Of a stretch of 64,000 bases of DNA, positions 1 to 9,776 are shown piece after piece (the first letter of the stretch is position 1; every line of letters begins with the position of its first letter). The DNA lies in assembly GCA_944739405.2 (NCBI GenBank), contig OX123182.2, positions 93,240,051-93,304,050 of the forward strand, in the 5' to 3' direction. This DNA is from Euclidia mi (taxonomy: Eukaryota; Arthropoda; Insecta; Lepidoptera; Erebidae). A program made the translations under genes and the position numbers. The notes under the pieces were generated by a model that ran no database searches, had not been told where the DNA came from, and saw nothing but the letters and a program-made list of their open reading frames with translations.

Positions 1-1110
1 AAAGATAACAGTTCTGCAACGTCTTACACACATTTGACTTCAGTCATTCCTAAAACGATCTGTTCAAGAGCTAGCCAAGAAATGCCAAACAATTTTTTTA
101 CCAAATTTGACTCAAATTCCGTAGTGATAAGCAAAAATTACAAGAGGGATAGCAGTGACTGGTTCGAATTGCGTAAGAATATGTTGACAGATTGATTTTT
201 TTTTTATAGTGGTAAAAAGAAGAGATAACAGCAGTAAAACCAACTTAGTAAAAGATATTTTGTACAAATAAAATATACATACATAGACTCACGCCTGTTT
301 CCCGGAGGGGTAGGCAGAGACTACGGAGCGCCATTTGCAACGATCTTGACATATCTCTATTGCTTCATTCACTCCCATCAGATTCCTCATGCATGCTCTT
401 CTGTTCAGGGTACAAATAAAATATTTGCAATGTAAAATCAGTTGCGCATGGAATCTAAAATGAACAACTGGCTTTGCAACAACTGGCGAAGCAAGAAAAT
501 GTAACAATCGAGCCTTGTGGATTATTCGATTATTGGTGCCACGCCAGATGGATTAATAGGTCCAAACACGATTGTGGAAATTTAATGTTCTAAAGTTGCC
601 TATAAAAATGGCCTGGAGAATAGTATAATAGCAAATAAAATACAAATATAGAAACATGATAAAAAAGTGAACTGACTAGTCTAAACAAATATTGTAATTG
701 TTATTACCAAATTCAGGGGCAATGCCACGTTACACGCAAACAAAAGTGTTTATTTGCTGTGTGGAGTGGCGAAAGTATACCACTAAAAATAGAAATTATA
801 GAAAGAGATGATGTTTTCTGGGAGAAGCTTGTGGCGTTTTATATGAATTGACAGTTGCCTGAAATTGTTGATTCTCGTCAAGCTCAAGGGATGGCATTGC
901 GAGTTCACGGAGAAGAAAAATGTTTCATCAGTGCTTGAAATTTCTACAATACCAAGCCGTAAAAGGAAAGTAAATGAAACTGTGCCTCGTGAACAACAGC
1001 AAATAATAAGTCTTAAAGCCTTATCACCTCACACACTGCCTTTAACATTCGATGAGAATAAAGAAAACCTGCCGGGTTGTAGCAGACAGCTAACTTTTGA
1101 TGAGTTGTAA
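1..1110 (+). pseudogene. YqaJ-type (lambda exonuclease-like) recombinase nuclease, degraded
   Basis: Remnant of a YqaJ-family alkaline-type exonuclease, a PD-(D/E)xK nuclease fold seen in phages, some DNA viruses and many TE-associated insect proteins. It enters from before the window. Pieces in order: SSDWFELRKNML (near 150-195), a stretch ending LVKDILYK (near 250-270), NEQLALQQLAKQEN (near 450-490), the catalytic-type GATPDGLIG then VEI (near 535-582), YYQIQGQCHV (near 703-735), FAVWSGESIPLKIEIIERDD (near 755-810), FWEKLVAFYMN, LPEIVDSRQAQ, and a Lys/Arg-rich tail ending QLTFDEL at 1108. Stop codons and frame changes lie between them. The codon after VEI is TAA where the family has the catalytic Lys, so the nuclease is dead. 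A LINE tail is inserted at 276-409. I do not know the parent element. Recognition is by motif memory only. Confidence 0.72.
276..409 (-). mobile_element. 5'-truncated RTE-like LINE, 3' tail only
   Basis: The minus strand encodes the last residues of the same LINE family as 3514-5736 (NRRACMRNLMG, then CKWRSVVSAYPSGKQA stop), followed by the CATA-type tetranucleotide tail. It is bounded by a perfect 14-bp direct repeat, GTACAAATAAAATA, at 262-275 and 410-423. That is a target-site duplication and fixes the insertion limits. It interrupts the YqaJ pseudogene. Confidence 0.9.
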
Positions 1111-2419
1111 ACTCTGTATTTCGTTAATAAATTATAAATGAATAAATAAATATCTTTTAATATTTATTTTCTTTGAAACAACACATATTTGAAGCGAAAG
1201 ATTTTTTTTTATATTTTTTCATACAAACATGTATGACGAGAGCTAACGAAAAAGCAGTAACTCAAATTCTAATTCTATAATTTTCTAAGCGACATAGCAG
1301 TATCTCATGAATAAGGTATATCCACATATTTTTGTGATGTTTCATCTATTTTGAAAAATAATAATGGGTTGGGTTTCGAAACGAGTCGCCTGAATTTGAG
1401 GGTATTGGTAGTGTAGGGGGCTTAAGGTAGTTTGTTTTAATCCCCTAAAAGTAATTTTGGCTGCCGGAGTTGCCTCTAAATATTTTTAAACAATTTCCAA
1501 AATTTCATAAATACTTCGGCAATTATGCAAAACGAATCATAGTTTTTATACTTTAGAACAGTTTTACAAATGTAATTTTTAGGTTTTATGTGAAAAACGT
1601 GAAACGAAACGCAAAACTGCCATCTTGGAATGATCATATTGACAGCTAATGTCAAATTTGTGCGTCATTGCTTTCGAGTGCCTTGGGTTAGGTGCGACTG
1701 TAATTAGTAACTAAATAGGTTATGTTAGGTTCTCTTTTGACCCTTAATCCAAAAATAGGAGCCCTTCGCAGGGCTCCGACAACCTTAGTTTATTAAACTA
1801 GTGTGATGAATGTGTAAGTTGGCAGTGCCATACACACCGATGTTTGGAGATTTTTTTTTCAGAGGAAACCAAGTATTTCCGGCAATTGAAAATGGTGAAG
1901 GGGGTTTCAAGACCTCCCCTGCTCCCTCTCCAATCACTCACAACCCCTAAAAACGGCGACGTATTTCGAAACCTTTGCCATAATAATTATACCTATAGTA
2001 ACAATAAACATCCATAAATAAATAAAATAAATCAACTTTTACTAAACTTCAATTATCTCGTAACTCGCTTTAGTTGAGATACGGCTTTTGCGCTTAGTAG
2101 AGCAGTATTGTGTTTTTTAGGGTACCGAAGCCAAAAATTGTAAAAACGGAACCCTTATAGATTCGCAATGTCTGTCTGTCTGTCCACCCGTACCTCACAG
2201 CCAATTTATTGCAAAACAGATTTGAAAACTGGCAGGAATGGAATTAGATGTAGGTATTCTATGAACTGCTTCACTATTTTTATACAAAAACAAAACAAAC
2301 ATAATAATGGCCTCTCCATACATGGAACTGACTTAATTATTTTTATCATCTTACGGCACATAGGTATTTACCTACTTTCGTCAACATTTAATACCATAGG
2401 GTTCCCACCAAGAACTTAG
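1111..2419. other. Stretch without recognisable gene
   Basis: AT-rich, no coding potential seen. It holds a 20-nt perfect hairpin at 1758-1777 (GGAGCCCT arms, TCGC loop). At about 2119-2195 there is a diverged copy of the lepidopteran dispersed repeat containing 'ggaacccttatag' followed by CTGT repeats; the same family is seen near 61761-61830. Confidence 0.5.
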
Positions 2420-2619
2420 GGTCCCAAGCCAACCTCACCTGCAAGTGGTGCACCTGCCGATCAACGGACGAGGCTCTGGCAAACAAAATATCCCGATAAG
2501 CGGCAATAGGCTCGCCACCTATTACGTGGGATCAAAACACTGGCGAAAAGTGGGCGTTTAATATGCCTCTGCCTACCCCTTCGGAGAGACAGGCGTGAGT
2601 CTATGTATGTATGTATGTT
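2420..2619 (+). mobile_element. SINE remnant with RTE-LINE-type 3' tail
   Basis: The 3' half (about 2490-2619) matches the SINE at 17129-17415: 'ggcaataggctcgcc', 'attacgtggga', 'ggcgaaaagtgggcg', then 'ctgcctaccccttcgg', 'aggcgtgagtctatg' and an ATGT tail. The tRNA-like head of the 17-kb copy is not recognisable here, so this copy is diverged or 5'-truncated and its left limit is uncertain. The last part equals the final codons plus tail of the RTE-like LINE. Confidence 0.6.
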
Positions 2620-3134
2620 AATACCTATAACGTCTAATGTAAACCAGTTTTGCTGATGGCTGCACTGAGAACAAAAATTGCGCTATGCCTATATTGTACA
2701 AACAGATTGATGTATGTAATATAAATTTTAATATCAGTATCTCAATTCAATAGGCTAAAACGTTTTGCTTGCGATTTTGAAATATTGGAATACGGATGTC
2801 GCCAGAATACGGCCGCACGCGACGAGAATGAAGGGGGGGGCCCCGCAGTAGACGGAGCTAAGCTCCCTTCACCTCCCCTGCTTCACCCCCTCATTTACCA
2901 AAACAGTCGCTTAGGACAGCGCCTTAATAGGTACCTAGTATTTTGTCACAGGTATTTTTCACGCTAACAATTCAATCACAATCACGTTATATCTAATATT
3001 TCAATTACCTATATAACCCATGTCTAGGCCAAAGGTAAATAAATGAAAATAGCTTTGCTCACGGAATGAACTGAAAACGGTCCTGAAAAACTGATCTGAA
3101 AAGCGGGCCTGAAATCGGATGTGTGCGGCCAGGC
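2620..3134. other. Stretch without recognisable gene
   Basis: AT-rich DNA with a GC-rich patch at about 2795-2890 ('cggccgcacgcgacg' and a G8 run). A 60-residue open frame there shows no family features. No repeat boundaries recognised. Confidence 0.4.
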
Positions 3135-3344
3135 TTAAGCTGCGCGTCCACTGGATCGGAATCGGAGCGTACGGAGCGGACGGAGCGTCGTCATTTACAA
3201 AATGCCGATGGGGTGCGTCTACTGCATTCGGATTCAGCATCGGCAATTTAGGTATTTTTGAAGCAGGAGGATAGTGACGAGGATATTGTTGTAATTAGAT
3301 TAATTTTCGGAGAATATCATATATTATATTCTGATTTATTAGAA

Positions 3345-3479
3345 GATGAAAATAGATTTTATTTGCCCAATTTCGTCCCAAATATTGTCTCTCCTAAGTT
3401 GATTATGTTAATGTTCATGTTTTAGATTATAAAGTTCTTTATACCATTCCACTAAAGTAATTAAAACATCGTCGTTCAT
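3345..3479 (-). pseudogene. MADF-domain protein remnant (second gene of a Harbinger-like transposon)
   Basis: ATG at 3479 opens MNDDVLITLVEWYKELYNL, then KHEH, a TAA in place of an expected aromatic residue, and in the same frame NQLRRDNIWDEIGQIK. The spacing of LVE, LY, the RRDN-W-EI block and the basic residues matches the N-terminal half of MADF DNA-binding domains. It ends at stops near 3340. It lies inside the TIR pair at 3135/5939 and is cut short by deletion. Too short for certainty. Confidence 0.5.
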
Positions 3480-3513
3480 CGTGAATAAGTATTTTTGCCT
3501 ACAGTTTAACCTC

Positions 3514-5736
3514 AAAACAAAGAAAGAGATGTACAAAAAGCGATTGAGTGAACGGCTGGACAAAATCTGGAGTGATGTAAATAAGGAAAATGTGAGTGAT
3601 GTATGGTCGGTATTTCAAACCAACGTAGTGAAAAGTGCTGAAGAGGTATGCGGCTTGAGTAAAAGAAGAAGTAAGAAATGTGAGAAGGCTGACTGGTGGA
3701 TTGATGAAACTCGAAGTATGGTTGAGGAAAAGAAAAAGGCATGGCTGGATATCCTAGCAATAGAAGCAACCAAAAGAGCTAGTGGTGGTATGAATGAAGA
3801 TAGTGTTAAAGAAATGAAGGACAAATATAGGTGTGTGAAAGTTAAAGTTAAGATATGTATAGAGAGGAAGAAGAAAGAGAAAAAGAAGAAGTGTGAGGAA
3901 CTATTCGGTTCAAGTTTCCGAAACAATATAAAACTGTTTTGGAAACTAGTGAAAGAAGCGCGTGGAAAAATGAATGCATCGATGAGAATGATTAGAAACG
4001 AAAGAGGTGAAGTCATGAATGAAGAAAGAATGATACTAAAGTGCTGGAAGGATTATTTTGACAGCTTATTTGAGAAAGATGTGAGTGAAATAGAACCAGA
4101 AGAGATGATTGATAAGAATATGGGTCCGAGTGATAAAATTGGAGTGGATGAAATAATGAGAACGATAAAAGGCATGAAGGTCAGGCAAGTCTGCTGGGTG
4201 AGATAAGGTGACGGCTGAAATGTTGAAGGCTGCCGATGGACTAATAGTAAGCCTGCTGCATCACCTTTTTATTCTGTGTTATGTACAGGGCCTGGTGCCG
4301 GATGACTGGACGAATGCAGTGCTCGTCCCAATTTATAAAGGCAAAGGTTCGCAGCAGGAGTGTCATAATTATCGCGGGATCAGCCTTCTTAGTGTTGTAG
4401 GAAAAATGTATGCCAGAATATTGATTGACAGAGTAATAAATGTGACGAATGAAAAGTTATGGGATGTGCAAGCGGGATTTCGGAAGGGAATGGGATGTAC
4501 GGATCAAGTCTTTTCCTTGCGCTGCGTAACCGAAAAATGTCTGGCAAAAAACCAGAAGGTATATTGCGCATTCATAGACTTGGAAAAGGCCTATCATAGA
4601 GTGGATAGAAAGGAATTATGGAAGGTGCTATCTATGTATGGGGTGAACAATTTTATAATAAGAGCTCTGAAATCTCTGTATAGGGGTTATAGAGCCTGTG
4701 TAAGGATTAACGGTGCCTATACAGAATGTTTTGATATCTTCAAAGGTGTCAGACAGGGATGTGCAGCTTCGCCCTGGTTGTTCAATCTATTCATGGATAG
4801 CTGCATGAATGATATGAGAGAAATTGAATGTGGGATCGATATGGTAGGATTGCGTGCTAAGTGCCTCTTGTACGCCGATGATCAAGTCATTCTTGCGTCA
4901 TCGGCGAATGAGTTGCAACAAATGATGGACGGCATGAACGAGAGCTTTAAAGCGAAAGGTATGAAATTGAATGTAAGAAAGACGAAAGTGATGGTGTTTG
5001 AAAAGGGGGAAAGTGACTGAGTGTAGTATTGCGATTGAACATGAACATGTTAAACAAGTTGAAGAATTTGTATATTTAGGTAGCATGTTTACAAGAGATG
5101 GAAGATGTGAAGGAGATATTGAAAAGAGAGTGAATGCGGGAAACTGTGTGAATGGAGCGCTGCACGCTAAATATATAAATAAATAAATAAATAAACGGCC
5201 AGATTGTGCCGAAAAAGGCGCAACTAGCGGTTCATAATGGTGTACTTTTGCCGACGCTGATGTATGGTAGTGAGTGTTGGGTATGGCAGAAAAAGCATGA
5301 AAGCAGAATAAACGCAGTGGAGATGCGATCACTGCGTAGTATGTGTGGGGTGAGACTGATTGATAGAATTCTGAATGCAGTAATACGAGAGCGATGTGAC
5401 CTGAAAGAAGATGTTGTGACGAGAATTGAAAAAGGAACGCTGAGATGGTTTGGACACGTGGAGCGAATGAGTGAAGACAGAATGACTCACCAAATATATA
5501 AGGCAAACGTGTATGGGCAAGTCGGTCGCGGCCGACCTCGTAGGACATTCGTCAACCAAATTGGTGACGTTCTGAAAAACGGTAAGGTCCGAAGCACCCA
5601 GAACCGGCGAGCATGTATGAAAAGAGTAATGAATGTAGAGGAAGCGCGTGTGGTTTGTAAGGATAAATGCAAGTGGCGTTCCGTTGTCTCTGCCTACCCC
5701 GTCGGGAAAAAGGCGTGAGTATATGTATGTATGTAT
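3514..5736 (+). mobile_element. RTE-like non-LTR retrotransposon, 5'-truncated
   Basis: A 2.2-kb LINE insertion flanked by a 10-bp direct repeat GTTTAACCTC at 3504-3513 and 5737-5746. It has an ATGT tetranucleotide tail (about 5720-5736) instead of poly(A). The endonuclease half is missing. It sits inside the TIR element 3135-5939 and is therefore younger than it. The same 3' end recurs alone at 276-409 and as the tail of SINEs at 2420-2619, 17129-17415 and near 48.25 kb. Confidence 0.9.
3529..5718 (+). pseudogene. Reverse transcriptase polyprotein of RTE-like LINE, frame-broken
   Basis: LINE ORF2 fragment, 5'-truncated, in four frame pieces: to 4206, 4208-5020, 4998-5186 and 5206-5718. RT landmarks in order: NYRGISLLSVVGKMY, VQAGFRKGMGCTDQVF, FIDLEKAYHRVD, GVRQGCAASPWLFN and the catalytic LLYADDQVILASS (about 4865-4905). 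The C-terminus has YLGSMFTRDG, MYGSECWVWQ, RWFGHVERM, GRGRPRR and CKWRSVVSAYPVGKKA. Breaks: near 4200 a frame change with a stop; near 5000 a frame change; at about 5169-5195 an AAAT microsatellite replaces coding sequence. FIDLEKAxxRVD and the FGHVERM/GRPRR tail point to the RTE group; the exact clade is not settled. Confidence 0.85.
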
Positions 5737-5939
5737 GTTTAACCTCGCAAACACGTCAGAACTTGAAACGCTCGGAATCTGTATGATGCGTTCACTGCGG
5801 ATGACGTCATCAGCACAAATACCGGTCTCAGGCGCAGAAATGCCGATCCAGTGCACGCAGTTTCATAGAAATTAATACAAAGCAACAAATCCTTCCGCTC
5901 CGTACGCTCCGATTCCGATCCAGTGGACGCGCAGCTTAA

Positions 5940-7542
5940 AAGAAGGCTAATGGATATAATTATGAAGTACAATATCAGATTGATTTGGAGCCCAATGATT
6001 GATTTATTGAAGATCACCCTTGTAAGATAAGGTCGCAATCTGAAACGATCGTCGAGGTTACATAATAAGCCTCAACATGACAGGGATTTACGTAATAACA
6101 CCGTTATGTAGGTACATTGAAATTTCTACAAAAATTATTTCGAATTCTTAGAGCTGTTGAGTGAGTTTTTGGATGGTGTTCACTGGAGTATCATAATATT
6201 GCAGTATATTTATGTCCATTCTACGCCAGGCGAAAATTTATTAAACAAAATACCTAAAGCAAAGTTTTCAAATAAATTCTTATTTGGTATCTTTGCTGTA
6301 GGTATTGTGTTTGATTAATTTTCAGTTATTGGCATTCGCCAATAACTACCTACTTTTACGAAATAACAACAAAACTAGATCCTAAAGCTTCAACAGTATA
6401 GATTTTTTAAAAGTAAGCAATACTAACAAAGGACGATATACCTCAGAGCAAAAACGTATTCTAATTCAGAAAATAGTATGAAGTACAGCCGCTACCGTCG
6501 GCTAAGTAAGTAAATTTAATTATTTTTACAACTTACATTACCAGGCATTTCTCTTCTGGATTAACGGATTTTTCCTCCCGTGGCCTCTTGTTGAATTATT
6601 TAATTTCTCATTAGCGGTAGCCCCTAGACGCAAACAAGATACAACTTGATATAAAATTCTGTTTACTTAATTATTTTGTATCATACTACGGATTAAAAGA
6701 TTCCAGGGATTTCTAAGGAGGAATTATGGTTTATAAGAGCCATTATTGAGACACTGTTTTGAGGACAATGAATTAAGTAGTATTACGTTCAAGAATTCGT
6801 GCCCGATGTGACTGCTTCAATGTTAATGTTGGTAAATAGTCATTCAAAGTGTTGGTTTTGTTGAAGCAGCGGTAGCTCCATACCAAACCAATGGCGCGCA
6901 TCACTAACTTTTCGAAGATAATATGTGCGTATTACATTATTAACTATCACTTGCTTAGTGTGATAGTTAATAATTCAATACGCAGGGTTCTTGAAAGATG
7001 TGACTGTAAAGTCTGTCAAACCACACTTTGACCAACAACTTTTCCCACAGTGAAATGGGGCCCGTCATCAGCAGTAGGACAGTTTATAGTCAGGGCTGAT
7101 GATGATGATGTTATTTACTCATGTGATGATGATGAACATGAACTTCTTAGCCAAATGATCTGAATTTTAACAAACTGTTAATCAATACAACATTGAAATT
7201 CCTAGTATAATTATTGTTTATCTAAATTCCAGAAGTTGCAATGTTTTATTGTATGACTCTACTCTTTCATATCCTGTATGAGTGTATGTACTAATTTCTC
7301 CACAAACAAGTTGAAGAAGCGAACACATAATTATATAAATCGTTTAGTGTACAAGACTTAGTGAGCACCTGCCCGTTTTCAAGCAGACGCAAACTTGCGA
7401 ACTTATAACTGCTTCTTAAGCGTAGGTTTTTGAGTCTAACTCGCGTTACACCCTGTCTTTTGTTAACAACTTTTGGAGTATCTCAAGGACCGTGGTAAAC
7501 TAGTTCCTACAAGCACATTACAATAATGTTGAGAGCACTTTT
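5940..7542. other. Stretch without recognisable gene
   Basis: AT-rich. It contains a strong stem-loop at 6927-6983: two 24-nt arms with two mismatches and a 9-nt loop, arms containing TTATTAACTATCAC. It also has GATGATGATG-type simple repeats at about 7098-7130. No coding signal seen. Confidence 0.5.
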
Positions 7543-7800
7543 ATGTGGAGCTTTTTATCGCGTAGGGTCCTTTTCCTGCATGCGTATTATCGTCCGCGCG
7601 CGGAACTCATCCGCATGCAGGCCGCCCGCATCCTATCATGTCAATTGTCAAACATGCTTTTCCTATCATGCGGGCATCACGCGCGCGTAGCGCGGATTGG
7701 TTGCGGACGCGCAGCCTGCGTGCCTGCTATCCGGATGCGGACGGCGGTCTTCTGCCTTCAGTGATGGTTTTACTGTGACGCGGGTCGCACGCATGGCCAT
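7543..7800 (+). repeat. CpG-rich palindromic repeat (MITE-like), copy 1
   Basis: A GC-rich island with repeated GCATGCGG/CATGCGG words and imperfect self-complementarity ('ccgcatgcaggccgcccgc', 'catgcgggc'). About 65 bp of it (7558-7622, with 'ccttttcctgcatgcgtatt' and 'cgtccg') reappears in reverse complement at about 17881-17945. Boundaries and type are unknown. The open frames here are by-products of base composition. Confidence 0.45.
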
Positions 7801-7892
7801 ACTACGCATATAATTGCAAATGAAGGAATGAAAATTGATACAGAGAGATTCACTGGCGACACGCACGACACTGCAGCGGCAAATGAAATCTT

Positions 7893-8290
7893 TGTCCTTA
7901 TTATTGCGTACTTATCTAATTCTGTTCAAATTAGAACAATAACGGTTCAATAAATGTTTGAACAATCAAAATGAGAACCTCCTTATTCAATGCGATTAAA
8001 ATCTGACCCTACATTAAATCCTTTGTACCCTAGTTACTAAAATTTCTTATCGCGCCTTATAAAACGAGTCACAATAAAAGTATTCTATTGTAATATTTAT
8101 TTTTACAGCACTTTCCGCCAACCCGCCTTGAATTTTTGAGATTGTTTCATAATTGTGTAACAATTAATTAACTTGAAAGAGTTTTGAGTTTCATTATTAT
8201 AGCATTCATAATAAAATAAGGTAACCGTGAAATAAGAGCGTGTCGGAACACTTCTAAGATCTTTTCCTCCTTTCCTTCTTATAGAGATAA
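7893..8290 (+). repeat. Dispersed ~400-bp repeat, copy A
   Basis: Begins 'ttattgcgtacttatct' and runs through 'gaccctacattaaatcc', 'ttatcgcgcc', 'cagcactttccgcc' to 'cttatagaga'. Closely similar copies lie at 29895-30300 (minus) and 62345-62760 (plus). The copy stops where the T9 run (reverse poly(A)) of the jockey-type LINE begins at about 8303. A possible continuation is at 16822-16880, beyond that LINE. Confidence 0.8.
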
Positions 8291-8412
8291 AATACACGAT
8301 TTTTTTTTCTGCCGAACAAATTGACTCCATGCTGCCTAATGTTAAGCAGTCAGTGAAGTCCCATAGTGATGGACATCATCCCAGCAGCCAGCATGGCATT
8401 ATGGCATGATGG

Positions 8413-9562
8413 CCCTCACCTTGACGGCCTTAAGTAAAGCTTTTTCACGCCCCGCTTAAAGGACCCGGGATCATAGGTGGAGGGAAACACGTGGACTGGT
8501 AAAGAGTTCCACATCTTAATGGTACGGCAGAGATAAGAGGCGCCGAACCGTTTGGTGCGTGACGGTATCTGTTCTACCGTGTAAGAGTGGCACCTCAACC
8601 CAGCACGTGTTGTTCGGGATAGGAAAGGAGAGGGTGGGATTAGTTGAAAGGGCTCTTCGGAGCACTCACCGTGATAGATGCGGTAGAAGACAGCCATTGA
8701 GGCCACGTCTCTGCGTAATTGCAGTGACTCAAGAGTCTTAGTGGCCTCTGGATCCCCGATGATACGGACAGCACGCCGCTGCAACCTATCGAGGGCGTCC
8801 AATAAGTACTGAGCGGAGCCATTCCAAAGGTGAGAGCAGTATTCCACGCAGGAGCGAACCTGGGTCTTCTATAACAGACACAACTGCTCCGGCGTGAAAA
8901 ACTTCCTCACCTTGTTCAGGACTCCGAGTTTCCGAGATGCAGATTTGATGACACCCTCGATGTAGTTCTTCTGGTTGAGATTTCTGCGTATGTCCATACC
9001 CAGGGTATTGAGGCTGTCTTGAATCGGTAGTGGAGTGTCCAGAAGAGAGGGATGGGGAAGGAATGGAGATACCTTGGCTGAGAATGCGCACACCTGTGTT
9101 TTCTTGGCGTTGAACTCGACCAGGTTCTCATCACCCCAACGCGAGATGCAATTCAGAACCCGGTCAAGCTCAGCAACAAGTGTTCGCCTATATTCCTCAG
9201 TATCGGCTTGCTTAGCCGCAGGGTGTCCGAGATATCGCCCATGTACAGTACTGTCATCTGCATAGCAATGTATGCCCCCAAAAATGAGCATATCATTGAT
9301 ATGCAGAAGAAAAAGCGTGGGCGATAACACGGACCCCTGAGGCACACCAGCGTTCACCTGGAGAAACTTCGATGACTCACCGTCACAAAGGACTCGTATA
9401 CGGCGCTCATGTAGGAACCTGGCAACCCAGTTGCACAATCGAGGCGGCAAGCCGTAGGCTGGAAGCTTGGAAAGAAGCGCACGATACCAGACTCTATCGA
9501 AGGCTTTGGAGATGTCGAGACTAATAGCCAACGACTCTCCATGCCTGTCCATCGCCTCACCC
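8413..9562 (-). pseudogene. Outer LINE ORF2, 3' half: RT palm and C-terminus
   Basis: RT landmarks: SLDISKAFDRVWYRALLSKL, GVPQGSVLSPTLFLLHINDM, CYADDSTVHGRY (catalytic YADD), then the thumb with KTQVCAF and a C-terminal region ending KKLYLRPSR at 8416. One in-frame TAG at 8869-8871 separates RKFFTPEQLCLL from EYCSHLWNGSAQ; no other break is visible in this half. Upstream the frame runs into the insertion junction at 9569. Confidence 0.85.
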
Positions 9563-9776
9563 CAAAGGTCAAAAAATACATGTACATTACATTGTCAAAA
9601 ACAGGAGTCTAAGTTAAATGATCACATATGCGGGTCAGTTACATTGAACTCCTAAACTAGGTTAAAGTACCTGTATCTTAGGAGCCATGTGACTTTAAAA
9701 TGTTGAGTTGTTACAACTTATTAGACTCAGAGAAATATGCACAGTACCCGTGGCTATTAAAAGTTAGATGTAAAAA

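Larger units (their letters stand above)
3135..5939. mobile_element. PIF/Harbinger-like TIR transposon, deletion derivative, split by a LINE
   Basis: Perfect 42-bp terminal inverted repeats at 3139-3180 and 5894-5935, beginning GCTGCGCGTCCACTGG, lie directly inside TTAA at both ends (3135-3138 and 5936-5939). The target duplication may be TTA, TAA or TTAA. Without the inserted LINE (3514-5736 plus one target copy) the element is about 570 bp. It retains the start of a MADF-domain gene on the minus strand; Harbinger-type elements carry a MADF/Myb-like second gene. No transposase is left, so it would be non-autonomous. Superfamily placement is inference. Confidence 0.72.

Noticed and set aside
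1758..1777. Short GC hairpin as a bacterial-type terminator
   Set aside because: The context is eukaryotic TE DNA; no U tract or gene end.
3615..4016. 133-residue minus-strand frame rich in Phe and Ser
   Set aside because: Antisense to Lys/Glu-rich LINE coding (AAG/GAA codons).
4898..5548. 216- and 175-residue minus-strand frames over the RTE-like LINE
   Set aside because: Antisense shadows of RT coding sequence.
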